The notes under the pieces were generated by a model. That model made no database searches, was not told the origin of the DNA, and saw only the letters and a program-made list of their open reading frames with translations. Both the position numbers and the translations under genes were made by a program. From Sphingomonadales bacterium (GTDB taxonomy: Bacteria > Pseudomonadota > Alphaproteobacteria > Sphingomonadales > Sphingomonadaceae): DNA of 64,000 nucleotides. Positions 43,593 to 51,471 of this stretch are shown piece by piece (the first letter of the stretch is position 1; every line of letters begins with the position of its first letter). Location: the NCBI GenBank assembly GCA_016707885.1, contig JADJGU010000001.1, forward strand, positions 995,501 to 1,059,500, written 5' to 3'.

Positions 43593-44435
43593 ATGACTAT
43601 CGAAACGCTATCGACCAATCGCAGCTTCGGCGGAACGCAGGGGGTTTACGCCCATGACTCTGCTGAAACTGGAACCCGCATGACCTTTTCGGTCTTTGTG
43701 CCCGATCATGCACCCGGCACCAACCTGTCGGTGATCTGGTATCTCTCGGGCCTCACCTGCACCCACGCCAATGTGACCGATAAAGGCGAATATCGACGGG
43801 CGTGCGCCGAATTGGGATTGATCTTCGTCGCACCGGATACTTCTCCGCGCGGGGAGGGCGTGCCCGATGATGCCGATGGCGCCTATGATTTCGGGCTGGG
43901 TGCGGGCTTCTATGTCGATGCGACGGAAGAGCCGTTCGCGCGGCACTACCGGATGCGCAGCTATATCGAGCGTGAACTACCCGAATTAATCGCAAGCAAC
44001 TTCCCCGTCGATTTGTCCGCGCAAGGTATCATGGGCCATTCAATGGGCGGGCATGGCGCACTGACGATTTCCTTGCGCAATCCCGGGCGCTTTCGTTCGA
44101 TCTCCGCCTTCGCACCCATTGTGGCGCCGTCGCAGGTGCCGTGGGGGCATAAGGCGCTGGCTGGCTATCTAGGACAGGATCGCGCAGCATGGTCGGAATA
44201 TGATGCCTGTGCGCTGATAGAAGGCGGCGCACGCTTGCCGGACCTGCTGGTCGATCAGGGCGAAGGCGACAATTTCCTCGCCGAGCAACTGAAAACACAT
44301 CTCCTTGAAGAGGCATGCGCCAAGGCAGGGCAAAAGGCGACGATCCGGATGCAGCCGGGCTATGATCACAGCTATTATTTCATCTCGACCTTCATGGCCG
44401 AACATCTGGCCTGGCACGCAGCCCGACTGAAATGA
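43593..44435 (+). CDS. fghA: S-formylglutathione hydrolase
   Basis: 280-residue esterase-D family hydrolase that releases formate in glutathione-dependent formaldehyde detoxification. IWYLSGLTCTHANVTDKGEY and APDTSPRGEGVPDDADGAYD mark the N-terminal half; the nucleophile is in IMGHSMGGHGALTISLRNPG and the His in QPGYDHSYYFISTFM. No formaldehyde dehydrogenase gene is adjacent. Its stop overlaps the start of mobA (ATGA). Confidence 0.95.
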   Translation: MTIETLSTNRSFGGTQGVYAHDSAETGTRMTFSVFVPDHAPGTNLSVIWYLSGLTCTHANVTDKGEYRRACAELGLIFVAPDTSPRGEGVPDDADGAYDFGLGAGFYVDATEEPFARHYRMRSYIERELPELIASNFPVDLSAQGIMGHSMGGHGALTISLRNPGRFRSISAFAPIVAPSQVPWGHKALAGYLGQDRAAWSEYDACALIEGGARLPDLLVDQGEGDNFLAEQLKTHLLEEACAKAGQKATIRMQPGYDHSYYFISTFMAEHLAWHAARLK

Positions 44436-44941
44436 GGCTATTGGGCGCGATTCTGGCGGGCGGTCAATCGCGCCGCTTCGGATCGGACAAAGCCGAGGCG
44501 CTTTTTGAAGGCCAGGCTTTGCTCGACCATGTGGCAGAGGCGCTTCGCCCGCAGGTTGCGGAACTGGTTGTCTCCGGAAAGCAATGGCCCGGGCTGGAAA
44601 CAGTCACCGATTTGCCCGAAGCAGGACTGGGGCCACTCGGCGGTCTTGCAGGCGCGCTCGATCATGCATGGCGTCAAGATTTTGATGCGGTGCTCAGTTC
44701 GGGTTGCGACATTATCGGGCTGCCAACTAGTCTTTATGCGCTGCTGGGCACAGGTCCGGCCATTGCCGAAGACATGCCAATTGTCGGTTTGTGGCCGGTG
44801 TCGGCCCGCACAGCGCTGCTCGACTGGCTTGCCGATCCGCAGAACCGCTCGGTCTATCGTTTCGCTGACCATATCAATGCACGTCGGGTGGCGTTGGATG
44901 CTTCGCTAAGGAATATCAATCGCCCAGAAGATCTGCCCTAA
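44432..44941 (+). CDS. mobA: Molybdenum cofactor guanylyltransferase
   Basis: 169 residues, short for the family. N-terminal GAILAGGQSRRFGSDKAEAL is the nucleotide-binding signature; VLSSGCDIIGLPTSLYALLG holds the conserved Asp; ADHINARRVALDASLRNINRPEDL is the C-terminal end with the Asn-Pro-Glu-Asp-Leu tail (in part). MobA adds GMP to molybdopterin. ATGA overlap with fghA. Confidence 0.9.
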   Translation: MRLLGAILAGGQSRRFGSDKAEALFEGQALLDHVAEALRPQVAELVVSGKQWPGLETVTDLPEAGLGPLGGLAGALDHAWRQDFDAVLSSGCDIIGLPTSLYALLGTGPAIAEDMPIVGLWPVSARTALLDWLADPQNRSVYRFADHINARRVALDASLRNINRPEDLP

Positions 44942-44986
44942 CAGGCTGGCGCATAGGTCGTTCCATGCGTATTCAGAGCATCGTTC

Positions 44987-45060
44987 GCGGGTGTAGCTCA
45001 ATGGTAGAGCAGCAGCTTCCCAAGCTGACGACGGGGGTTCGATTCCCCTCACCCGCTCCA
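44987..45060 (+). tRNA. tRNA-Gly (anticodon CCC)
   Basis: Acceptor GCGGGTG pairs with CACCCGC, D arm GCTC..GAGC, anticodon loop TTCCCAA giving CCC, T loop TTCGATT, and CCA encoded. The anticodon stem has one mismatched outer pair (G-A), common enough for Gly-CCC tRNAs. Confidence 0.95.
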
Positions 45061-45139
45061 GCCCGTTCTTCGAACGTGCCGGGTTCGATTGTCCGCGCGA
45101 TGCGCGTTCGTCTGCGACTCCCCCTCACCCGCTCCAGCC
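45045..45139 (+). repeat. Direct repeat of the tRNA-Gly 3' end (19 bp, twice)
   Basis: CCCCTCACCCGCTCCAGCC occurs at 45045-45063, the 3' end of the tRNA gene, and again at 45121-45139. The 57 bases between have no gene. Such copies are what integrase-mediated insertion at a tRNA gene leaves behind, though a simple local duplication is also possible. Confidence 0.8.
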
Positions 45140-45174
45140 TTTTCCAAATCGTTAAAGCCGTTATAGCGTCCACC

Positions 45175-46944
45175 ATGATTGACGCGACCGTGCCCTTTGT
45201 CCTGCTTGATGATGCACGGCGTTGCGATGCGTCGCCTGCCCGGTTGTACACGAGGCCACAAAGAACGATTGTCGCAACCGATGCAGTTGAACTGGAACGT
45301 GCTTTTGAAGAGCTAAAGCAGGCTCGACAGGCAGAGAGGCACGTCGCAGGATTTCTGTCCTACGAAGCTGGATTTGCACTTGAACCGAAACTGGCGGGGA
45401 AGCTTGCAGGGCGGCAAATGCCAACATCACTCTGCTGGTTCGGCGTTTTCGACGGCTGTGAAGAAATCGAGGCGGACACAGTTCCAAGCCTGTTGCCCGA
45501 ACCCGATGGCAGCTGGTTGGGTGCGGTGCGGCCCTCGATCAGTCGCGCCGCCTATGGCGCCGCGTTTGATACGGTCGAAGACTATATAGCGGCAGGGGAT
45601 ATCTACCAGGCAAACCTGACTTTCAGGGCAAGCGCGCGTTATGCGGGCAATCCGCTCGCGCTCTATGCCGCAATTCGACCGCGGGCGGCGGCGGGCTATG
45701 GTGGCGTGATCTGGACTGGGCAGGACTGGTTTCTCTCCTTCTCACCAGAGTTGTTCTTCGCGCTGCGTGACGGCCGGGTTACGGCAAAGCCGATGAAGGG
45801 AACCGCCATACGCGGCGCCGATCCGATTACCGATATGGCTTTGGCAGACGAATTACGCACCGATCCCAAGCAGCGCGCCGAGAATTTGATGATTGTCGAT
45901 CTTTTGCGGAACGATCTGTCTCGTGTCGCCAAGGCCGCTTCGGTGGAAGTGCCGCATCTGTTTGCGGTGGAGAGCTATCCGACCGTCCATCAAATGACAT
46001 CGACCGTCACTGCCGAACTTGATGAAAGCAAGGATGCGGTCGATCTGCTCCGCGTTATCTATCCCTGCGGATCGATCACCGGCGCACCGAAGTTCCGCGC
46101 GATGCAAATCATAGATGAGGTAGAGACCAGCCCGCGCGGCATCTATTGCGGTTCCATCGGGCGTATCGACCCCAATGGTGATGCCGCCTTCAACGTTGCC
46201 ATTCGCACATTTCACTTGAACGAAGCGAGCAAGCAGGCAAGCTTGGGGCTCGGTTCGGGGGTGGTTGCGGATTCAGAAGCCGCGGCCGAATGGGCAGAGT
46301 GCCTGGCCAAGGGGGAATTTGCGCGGGTGCAGCGACGCGACTTTGATCTGATCGAAACCATGCGATTCGAACCGGCCGCCGGGATATTGCGGCTGGAGCT
46401 GCATCTGGAGCGGATGAAGGCAAGTGCACAAGCACTCGATTTCGAGTTTGACCGGCACGAGGCGCGTAACCGGCTACATGCCGCGACCTTCCATCTCGAT
46501 CATGACGCCAAGATACGATTGCTCGCCTCGCGCAGCGGGGCACTGTCTATCGAGCTGGGTTCGGTTCCGCCGACGCCCGACGAACCCTGGCGGGTCGCGA
46601 TTATTGCACTTCCCGTCGACAGTGCAGATTTTCGGTTGCGCCATAAAACGACTGACCGGACCTTTTACGACGATGCCCGCAAGGCAGCACCGGTGGACGA
46701 AGTGCTTTTCATCGACGGCGAAGGCAATCTGACCGAAGGCAGTTTCACATGCATCTATGTCGAGCGCGATGGCATACTACACACCCCTTCCTTGTCGCGC
46801 GGGTTGCTGCCCTCGGTGTTACGTCGTGAACTGATTGAAAGCGGACGCGCCGTTGAGGCTGACTTGAAGGTTGCTGATGTGACAGGCCAATTTCTACTCG
46901 GCAACAGTTTGCGCGGCCTGATTCCCGCCAGAAGGGTTGCGTAA
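45175..46944 (+). CDS. pabB: Aminodeoxychorismate synthase component I fused to a class IV lyase (PabB-PabC)
   Basis: 589 residues in two enzymatic parts. Residues ~1-370 are a chorismate-binding domain: IAAGDIYQANLTFRASARYA, KPMKGTAIRGADPITDM, LMIVDLLRNDLSRVAKAASV and YPCGSITGAPKFRAMQIIDE. The rest is a class IV PLP aminotransferase-like lyase with HKTTDRTFYDDARKAA (probable PLP Lys) and GNLTEGSFTCIYVERDGI. Together they convert chorismate to p-aminobenzoate for folate, using a glutaminase PabA encoded elsewhere. Start ATG at 45175; the longer frame crosses the tRNA. Confidence 0.93.
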   Translation: MIDATVPFVLLDDARRCDASPARLYTRPQRTIVATDAVELERAFEELKQARQAERHVAGFLSYEAGFALEPKLAGKLAGRQMPTSLCWFGVFDGCEEIEADTVPSLLPEPDGSWLGAVRPSISRAAYGAAFDTVEDYIAAGDIYQANLTFRASARYAGNPLALYAAIRPRAAAGYGGVIWTGQDWFLSFSPELFFALRDGRVTAKPMKGTAIRGADPITDMALADELRTDPKQRAENLMIVDLLRNDLSRVAKAASVEVPHLFAVESYPTVHQMTSTVTAELDESKDAVDLLRVIYPCGSITGAPKFRAMQIIDEVETSPRGIYCGSIGRIDPNGDAAFNVAIRTFHLNEASKQASLGLGSGVVADSEAAAEWAECLAKGEFARVQRRDFDLIETMRFEPAAGILRLELHLERMKASAQALDFEFDRHEARNRLHAATFHLDHDAKIRLLASRSGALSIELGSVPPTPDEPWRVAIIALPVDSADFRLRHKTTDRTFYDDARKAAPVDEVLFIDGEGNLTEGSFTCIYVERDGILHTPSLSRGLLPSVLRRELIESGRAVEADLKVADVTGQFLLGNSLRGLIPARRVA

Positions 46945-47011
46945 TTTCCACGCTGGCTCTAGGGGCAGGCGCGCAATCTTGCTTCGTCTAACCTAGTTTC
47001 GGGAATAAGAA

Positions 47012-48217
47012 ATGATCGACAGGCTCTCCGCCGCCCTCGGCCGTATCGCGCCTTCAGCCACACTCGCCATGTCGGGCCGTGTGCTGGAAATGAAAGCGCG
47101 CGGGCTGGATGTGATTGGCCTGTCGGCAGGTGAACCCGATTTCGATACGCCGGACTTTGTTAAAGACGCAGCGATCGAGGCAATCCGTTCGGGCAAGACC
47201 AAATATACCGCCGTCGATGGTATCCCCGAATTGAAACTGGCGATCCAGGCGAAGTTCAAGCGCGACAATGGCATTGATTACACCACCAAGCAGATCACCG
47301 TGAATTCGGGTGGGAAGCACACTTTGTTCAACGCGCTGGTGGCGACGGTCGACAAGGGTGACGAGGTTATCATCCCGGCACCCTATTGGGTCAGCTATCC
47401 CGACATCGTGCAATTTGCGGGCGGCACCCCGGTCGTGCTGCTGGCAGGTGCCGATCAGGGCTACAAGATCACCCCCGAACAGCTCGACGCGGCGATCACG
47501 CCCAGGACACGCTGGTTGATCCTCAACTCACCGTCAAACCCGACGGGGGCGGCCTATACCGCGCTCGAACTGGAAGCTCTTGGGCAGGTGCTGCTCAAGC
47601 ATCCGCATGTCATGCTGCTTACCGACGATATGTACGAGCATATCTGGTATGCGCAGCAACCCTTTGCGACGATGCTGCAGGTCTGCCCCGAACTCTATGA
47701 TCGCACGCTCACGATGAACGGCGCGTCAAAGGCCTATGCGATGACCGGCTGGCGCATCGGCTATGCCGGCGGCCCCGAATGGCTGATCAAGGCGATGGGT
47801 GACTTGCAGTCGCAGTCGACCAGCAACCCTTGCTCGATCAGTCAATATGCCGTCGCCGCCGCACTCAACGGACCGCAGGATTTCCTGAAAGAGCGCAACG
47901 CCAAGTTCAAAGAGCGTCGCGATCTGGTGGTGGCGATGCTCAACGATGCGCCGGGCCTCAGCTGCCCGACACCCGAAGGCGCCTTCTACGTCTATCCCGA
48001 CGCGAGCGGCGTGATGGGTAGGACCTCCCCAAAGGGCAAGAAAATCGAAAGTGATGCCGACCTGATCGACTATTTCCTCGAAGACTGGAATGTCGCCGCA
48101 GTCCACGGTGCGGCTTTCGGCCTCTCGCCGGGCTTTCGCATCAGCTATGCAACCTCGAACGAAGCGTTGAAGGAAGCATGCACCAGAATCCAGTCGGCGT
48201 GCGCAGCACTCGTTTGA
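47012..48217 (+). CDS. aatA: Pyridoxal-phosphate aminotransferase (aspartate type)
   Basis: 401 residues, class I aminotransferase of the Ib group. AGEPDFDTPDFVKDAA is the N-terminal motif, NSPSNPTGAAYTALELEALG the Asn-Pro region, TMNGASKAYAMTGWRIGYAG holds the PLP Lys, and GFRISYATSNEALKEACTRI contains the Arg that binds the substrate carboxylate. It probably acts on aspartate; related enzymes also use prephenate. Start ATG at 47012. Confidence 0.93.
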   Translation: MIDRLSAALGRIAPSATLAMSGRVLEMKARGLDVIGLSAGEPDFDTPDFVKDAAIEAIRSGKTKYTAVDGIPELKLAIQAKFKRDNGIDYTTKQITVNSGGKHTLFNALVATVDKGDEVIIPAPYWVSYPDIVQFAGGTPVVLLAGADQGYKITPEQLDAAITPRTRWLILNSPSNPTGAAYTALELEALGQVLLKHPHVMLLTDDMYEHIWYAQQPFATMLQVCPELYDRTLTMNGASKAYAMTGWRIGYAGGPEWLIKAMGDLQSQSTSNPCSISQYAVAAALNGPQDFLKERNAKFKERRDLVVAMLNDAPGLSCPTPEGAFYVYPDASGVMGRTSPKGKKIESDADLIDYFLEDWNVAAVHGAAFGLSPGFRISYATSNEALKEACTRIQSACAALV

Positions 48218-48234
48218 CCGCAAATAGCCGGTTG

Positions 48235-48249
48235 TTAAGTCGGGCTTAA
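48235..48249 (+). promoter_or_regulatory. CtrA-type motif TTAA-N7-TTAA
   Basis: TTAAGTCGGGCTTAA has the exact TTAA-N7-TTAA spacing of the full CtrA box, followed by CC as in CtrA-activated promoters. It lies 79 bases before the ATG of the small membrane protein gene at 48328. No convincing -10 element is visible. CtrA binding is inference. Confidence 0.6.
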
Positions 48250-48327
48250 CCAGCGTCATGGTTGAGAAAGCGTCGATGCTGCTCTAGCGGCGGCGTCGAC
48301 AGTACGACTCCAGTCAGAAGCCTTTTG

Positions 48328-48498
48328 ATGACCCGCATGATTGCCTTTTTCCGCTCTGACCTTTTCCTGAGCCTTGCTGGCGGTTTTGCCTTGGGCATAG
48401 CGGGTATTGCGCTCGTTCGTCCGGCAAGTGCCGAAACCAAGGGATATGAGAGCAAGGCTGTCATTATCGAGTCGCCGTCGATGGTCGCGACGAACTGA
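48328..48498 (+). CDS. Small membrane protein, 56 residues
   Basis: Short product with one membrane helix, FLSLAGGFALGIAGIALVRPA, and a short tail ending in SPSMVATN. The start may be ATG at 48328 or 48337. Its only notable context is a perfect TTAA-N7-TTAA motif upstream, which hints at cell-cycle control by CtrA. Function unknown; the protein is too small for family assignment. Confidence 0.65.
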   Translation: MTRMIAFFRSDLFLSLAGGFALGIAGIALVRPASAETKGYESKAVIIESPSMVATN

Positions 48499-48602
48499 TT
48501 TCCCGTCCGGAAAACGCCCGGAAATTAACGAATTACACGCAGATATATTTGTTTGAATCCCGTGACATGCATGCAAGCAGGCATTGTCGGTTGGGAATCG
48601 CT

Positions 48603-48630
48603 TTGTCGCATCGGTGAGTCGCTGTAAAAT
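48603..48630 (+). promoter_or_regulatory. Putative sigma-70 type promoter for the small RNA
   Basis: TTGTCG (48603-48608) and TAAAAT (48625-48630) are 16 bases apart, 4 of 6 and 5 of 6 matches to the housekeeping consensus. Transcription would begin near 48637. Confidence 0.5.
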
Positions 48631-48636
48631 GCGAGT

Positions 48637-48754
48637 CGTTGGGGGTTAGGGCTGTTGGTTCCGCCTCAAATTTCCCCAAGCAGTAGGCTTTCTGCGACCC
48701 GAAACCTGCTGCTGCTTCGCCCGCGACCGGCATTTCCGGCGCGGGCGTTTCTTT
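48637..48754 (+). ncRNA. Candidate small RNA, about 118 nt, class unknown
   Basis: No open frame here has coding character, but there is a promoter-like pair at 48603-48630, a terminator at 48718-48754, and paired segments between: TTGGGG near 48639 with CCCCAA at 48674, and AGCAGTAGG (48679-48687) with CCTGCTGCT (48705-48713) closing a 17-base loop. I do not recognise 6S, SRP, tmRNA or RNase P motifs. The ends are estimates. It lies between the small membrane protein gene and the convergent PepSY gene. Confidence 0.5.
48718..48754 (+). terminator. Strong rho-independent terminator
   Basis: CGCCCGCG and CGCGGGCG pair perfectly (8 bp), with an inner CCGG/CCGG stem, an A bulge and a CATTT loop, followed by TTTCTTT. 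It is oriented for plus-strand transcription and lies against the stop of the convergent PepSY gene. Confidence 0.88.
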
Positions 48755-49436
48755 ATCTGGCGGGCCCGGCAGATTTGCGCTTTTGGCGCACGATCAGCAG
48801 CCAAAATGCCATCAACAGGCTGATAAGCGAAAGTCCTGCAAAGCCGATGAGGATTGCGTGGCTGCTATCCTCGCGCGTTTGCAGGTCCATGATGTGCAGC
48901 CCCCACATGAAATCGAAGACGCGCCATTGCAGGGTACGGACTGCCAGCAGGCTGCCGCTTTCGGCATCGATGTAGAGATTGGCACCGTCTGCCAGCGCCA
49001 CCTGCCAGGCGGGTCGCCCACGGCGCAGTTCCATGGGTTCCCTGTCGGCAGGGAAAAGGCGGATCGATGCGATCTTTGCATCACCGGCATAATAGCCTTC
49101 GGCGAGCGCGCGAATTTCGGTCGCACCCGGCTTGGGCAACAATGTGCCGGTTGCAGGATCGGCCCGTCGCTCTCCACCATCTTTATAGCGAATGAGCCAG
49201 ACCGGGCCGTTTGCCCGCTGTTCGAGCGTCAGCTTTTCGACCGCGCGTCCGCCCAGAAAGGGCGCCGTTGGTGCGATTGCCGATATGGGTGCTGCCTTGG
49301 CGCGCAGATGCTCGCCGCGCACTTCTTCAATCGGGCGGGCGACCATGAAAAGCCCCGATGCCGTCCAAAGGATCAATGGCACGCCGACCAGCCAACCGAG
49401 CCAGATATGCCATTTGTGCAGCGTCTGATATTTCAT
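48753..49436 (-). CDS. PepSY-domain membrane protein
   Basis: 227 residues with an N-terminal helix (LHKWHIWLGWLVGVPLILWT), a PepSY-like periplasmic part (ADPATGTLLPKPGATEIRAL; QVALADGANLYIDAESGSLLAV) and a C-terminal helix (AILIGFAGLSLISLLMAFWLL). HKW and WGLHIMDL with conserved His are typical of PepSY_TM proteins linked to iron uptake or flavin reduction. Last gene of the minus-strand run, four bases after the TRIC-type gene. Confidence 0.88.
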   Translation of the reverse strand: MKYQTLHKWHIWLGWLVGVPLILWTASGLFMVARPIEEVRGEHLRAKAAPISAIAPTAPFLGGRAVEKLTLEQRANGPVWLIRYKDGGERRADPATGTLLPKPGATEIRALAEGYYAGDAKIASIRLFPADREPMELRRGRPAWQVALADGANLYIDAESGSLLAVRTLQWRVFDFMWGLHIMDLQTREDSSHAILIGFAGLSLISLLMAFWLLIVRQKRKSAGPAR

Positions 49437-49440
49437 CCAC

Positions 49441-50067
49441 TCACCCCTTATAGGCCGGGATCGCTAAGCCCTTGGCTATTGCGGCAGCACGCAAACCGAA
49501 GCCCGCCGTTACACTGACGACCGCAGCGATGCTTAGGGGAAGACCAAGGCCCAGCAGAAGGACGAACAATCCCGATGCCAGGGCAGATGCGGTCACATAA
49601 AGCTCCGGCCGCAAGATGATCGACGGCACGCCTGCCAGCATGTCGCGGATGACGCCGCCGACGCAGGCCGTGATTACCCCCATCATCATTGCGGGGAGCA
49701 GATCGATGCCGAGGCTCAGGGCCTTCCAGGCGCCAAAGACCGAGTAGATCGCCAGCCCCACGGCATCGAACCAGTCGAGCGCGCGCGGTTTCCAGATTCG
49801 CACGGGCGTCATCCAGACGAGCAGCGCAGTGGCAAGGCAGGTGGCGGGAAAGCGCCAGTCCTGAACCCAGAATACCGGCGCGCCGATTAACAGATCGCGC
49901 ACCGTGCCGCCGCCAACGCCGGTGACCAGCGCGAAAAAGGCAAATGTGACCAGCGTCTGCTTGAGCCGTGCGGCGGCAAGCGCACCAGAGGCGGCAAAGA
50001 CGGCGATGCCGAACAGGTCGAGCGCGGCGATCAGCGCCGGTGCGATCTGTGCGACCTCGTCTGCCAT
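49441..50067 (-). CDS. Trimeric intracellular cation channel (UPF0126/TRIC) family protein
   Basis: 208 residues with about six to seven hydrophobic helices in two related halves: LDLFGIAVFAASGALAAARL with TGVGGGTVRDLLIG, and WFDAVGLAIYSVFGAWKALS with ITACVGGVIRDMLAGVPSII. The two GVGGGxxRD motifs mark prokaryotic TRIC channels. Start ATG at 50067 overlaps the lpdA stop by one base; the longer frame from 50235 lies in lpdA and is not supported. Confidence 0.9.
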   Translation of the reverse strand: MADEVAQIAPALIAALDLFGIAVFAASGALAAARLKQTLVTFAFFALVTGVGGGTVRDLLIGAPVFWVQDWRFPATCLATALLVWMTPVRIWKPRALDWFDAVGLAIYSVFGAWKALSLGIDLLPAMMMGVITACVGGVIRDMLAGVPSIILRPELYVTASALASGLFVLLLGLGLPLSIAAVVSVTAGFGLRAAAIAKGLAIPAYKG

Positions 50068-51461
50068 CACATGTGGATCGGCTTGCCTTGCACCGCCATC
50101 GCCGCTTCCTTCAGCGCTTCCGAATGGGTCGGGTGCGCGTGGCAGGTATAAGCGATGTCTTCCGAAGTTGCGCCGAACTCCATCGCCAACGCTGCTTCCG
50201 CAATCATCGTGCCGGCAACGCTCGCGATGCACCACACACCGATCACACGGTCGGTCGCGGCGTCGGAGATGACCTTCACAAAACCGTCGGGCTCATGGTT
50301 GGTCTTGGCGCGGCTGTTCGCCATCATCGGGAATTTGCCGACCTTGATCTCGCCTTTCGCTTTCGCGGCTTCTTCGGTCAGGCCAACACCGGCGATTTCG
50401 GGCCAAGTATAAACAACCGAGGGGATGACGTCATGATTTATGATACCCGTCAGACCGGCGACATTTTCGGCGCAGGCAATACCCTCATCCTCGGCCTTGT
50501 GCGCGAGCATCGGGCCGGGAACGACATCGCCGACCGCCCAGATTCCGGGAATGGCGGTGCGGAATTCATGGTCGGTTTCGATCTGGCCACGGGCATTGAC
50601 TGTTAGGCCTATCTTGTCGAGCGCGAGGCCATCGGTGTTGGGCTTGCGCCCGATCGAAACCAATACGCAGTCGGCCTCGATGGTTTCGGCGGCACCGCCT
50701 GCGGCTGGTTCGATGGTGAGAATAGCTTTCTTGCCCTTGACCTGTACGCCGGTGACCTTGGTCGACAGCTTGAACTCGAAGCCCTGCTTTTTGAAGATCT
50801 TGTTCGCTTCCTTGCGCACATCGCCGTCCATGCCGGGCAGGATCTGGTCGAGATATTCGACCACAGTGACCTTCGCCCCAAGGCGGCGCCAGACCGAGCC
50901 CAGCTCGAGCCCGATTACCCCGCCGCCGATGACCACCAGATGGTCGGGTACCTTGGGCAGTTCGAGCGCACCGGTTGAATCGACGACGATGCCCTTGGCA
51001 TTATCGACTTCAACGCCGGGCAGCGGCGTGACCGACGAACCCGTGGCGATGATGAAATTGTCGGCGGTATAGCTCTTCCCCGCGACCTCGATGGCCTTGG
51101 CCGAAGTGAAGGCGGCGTGTCCCTTGATCCATTCGACCTTGTTTTTCTTGAACAGGAACTCGATCCCGCCGGTCAGCCCCTTCACCGCATCGCGGCGCTG
51201 GCCGTGCATGGTTTCGAGGTCGAGGCTCATCTTGTCGATCTTGACCCCCAGTTTGGCAAGTGCACCCCTGGCGGCCTCGTTATACAGCTCGGACGCGTGC
51301 AGCATCGCCTTGGACGGGATGCATCCAACATTGAGGCATGTGCCGCCCAGCGTCTCGCGGCTCTCGACGCACGCAGTCTTGAGGCCCAACTGCGCTGCAC
51401 GGATGGCGGCGACATAGCCGCCAGGGCCGGCGCCGATAACGATCAGGTCATAATCTGCCAT
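50067..51461 (-). CDS. lpdA: Dihydrolipoyl dehydrogenase (E3)
   Basis: E3 of the 2-oxoglutarate dehydrogenase complex. 464 residues: VIGAGPGGYVAAIRAAQLG for FAD, the redox motif GGTCLNVGCIPSKAMLHAS with both Cys, VVIGGGVIGLELGSVWRRLG for NAD, and the C-terminal catalytic HAHPTHSEALKEA. Follows odhB by 10 bases in an odhA-odhB-lpdA unit. ATG at 51461. Confidence 0.97.
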   Translation of the reverse strand: MADYDLIVIGAGPGGYVAAIRAAQLGLKTACVESRETLGGTCLNVGCIPSKAMLHASELYNEAARGALAKLGVKIDKMSLDLETMHGQRRDAVKGLTGGIEFLFKKNKVEWIKGHAAFTSAKAIEVAGKSYTADNFIIATGSSVTPLPGVEVDNAKGIVVDSTGALELPKVPDHLVVIGGGVIGLELGSVWRRLGAKVTVVEYLDQILPGMDGDVRKEANKIFKKQGFEFKLSTKVTGVQVKGKKAILTIEPAAGGAAETIEADCVLVSIGRKPNTDGLALDKIGLTVNARGQIETDHEFRTAIPGIWAVGDVVPGPMLAHKAEDEGIACAENVAGLTGIINHDVIPSVVYTWPEIAGVGLTEEAAKAKGEIKVGKFPMMANSRAKTNHEPDGFVKVISDAATDRVIGVWCIASVAGTMIAEAALAMEFGATSEDIAYTCHAHPTHSEALKEAAMAVQGKPIHM

Positions 51462-51471
51462 GGTCTGTTCC

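Noticed and set aside
45121..45139. Second tRNA gene after tRNA-Gly
   Set aside because: Only the 3' end sequence is repeated; there is no D arm, anticodon arm or 5' acceptor strand.
48637..48754. 6S RNA or 4.5S SRP RNA
   Set aside because: No GGAAGG SRP tetraloop region and no long central bubble as in 6S RNA; the length is also short for 6S.
48655..48975. Plus-strand open frame across the terminator region
   Set aside because: It lies opposite the PepSY gene, has Arg/Ser-rich composition and no ribosome site; a shadow frame.
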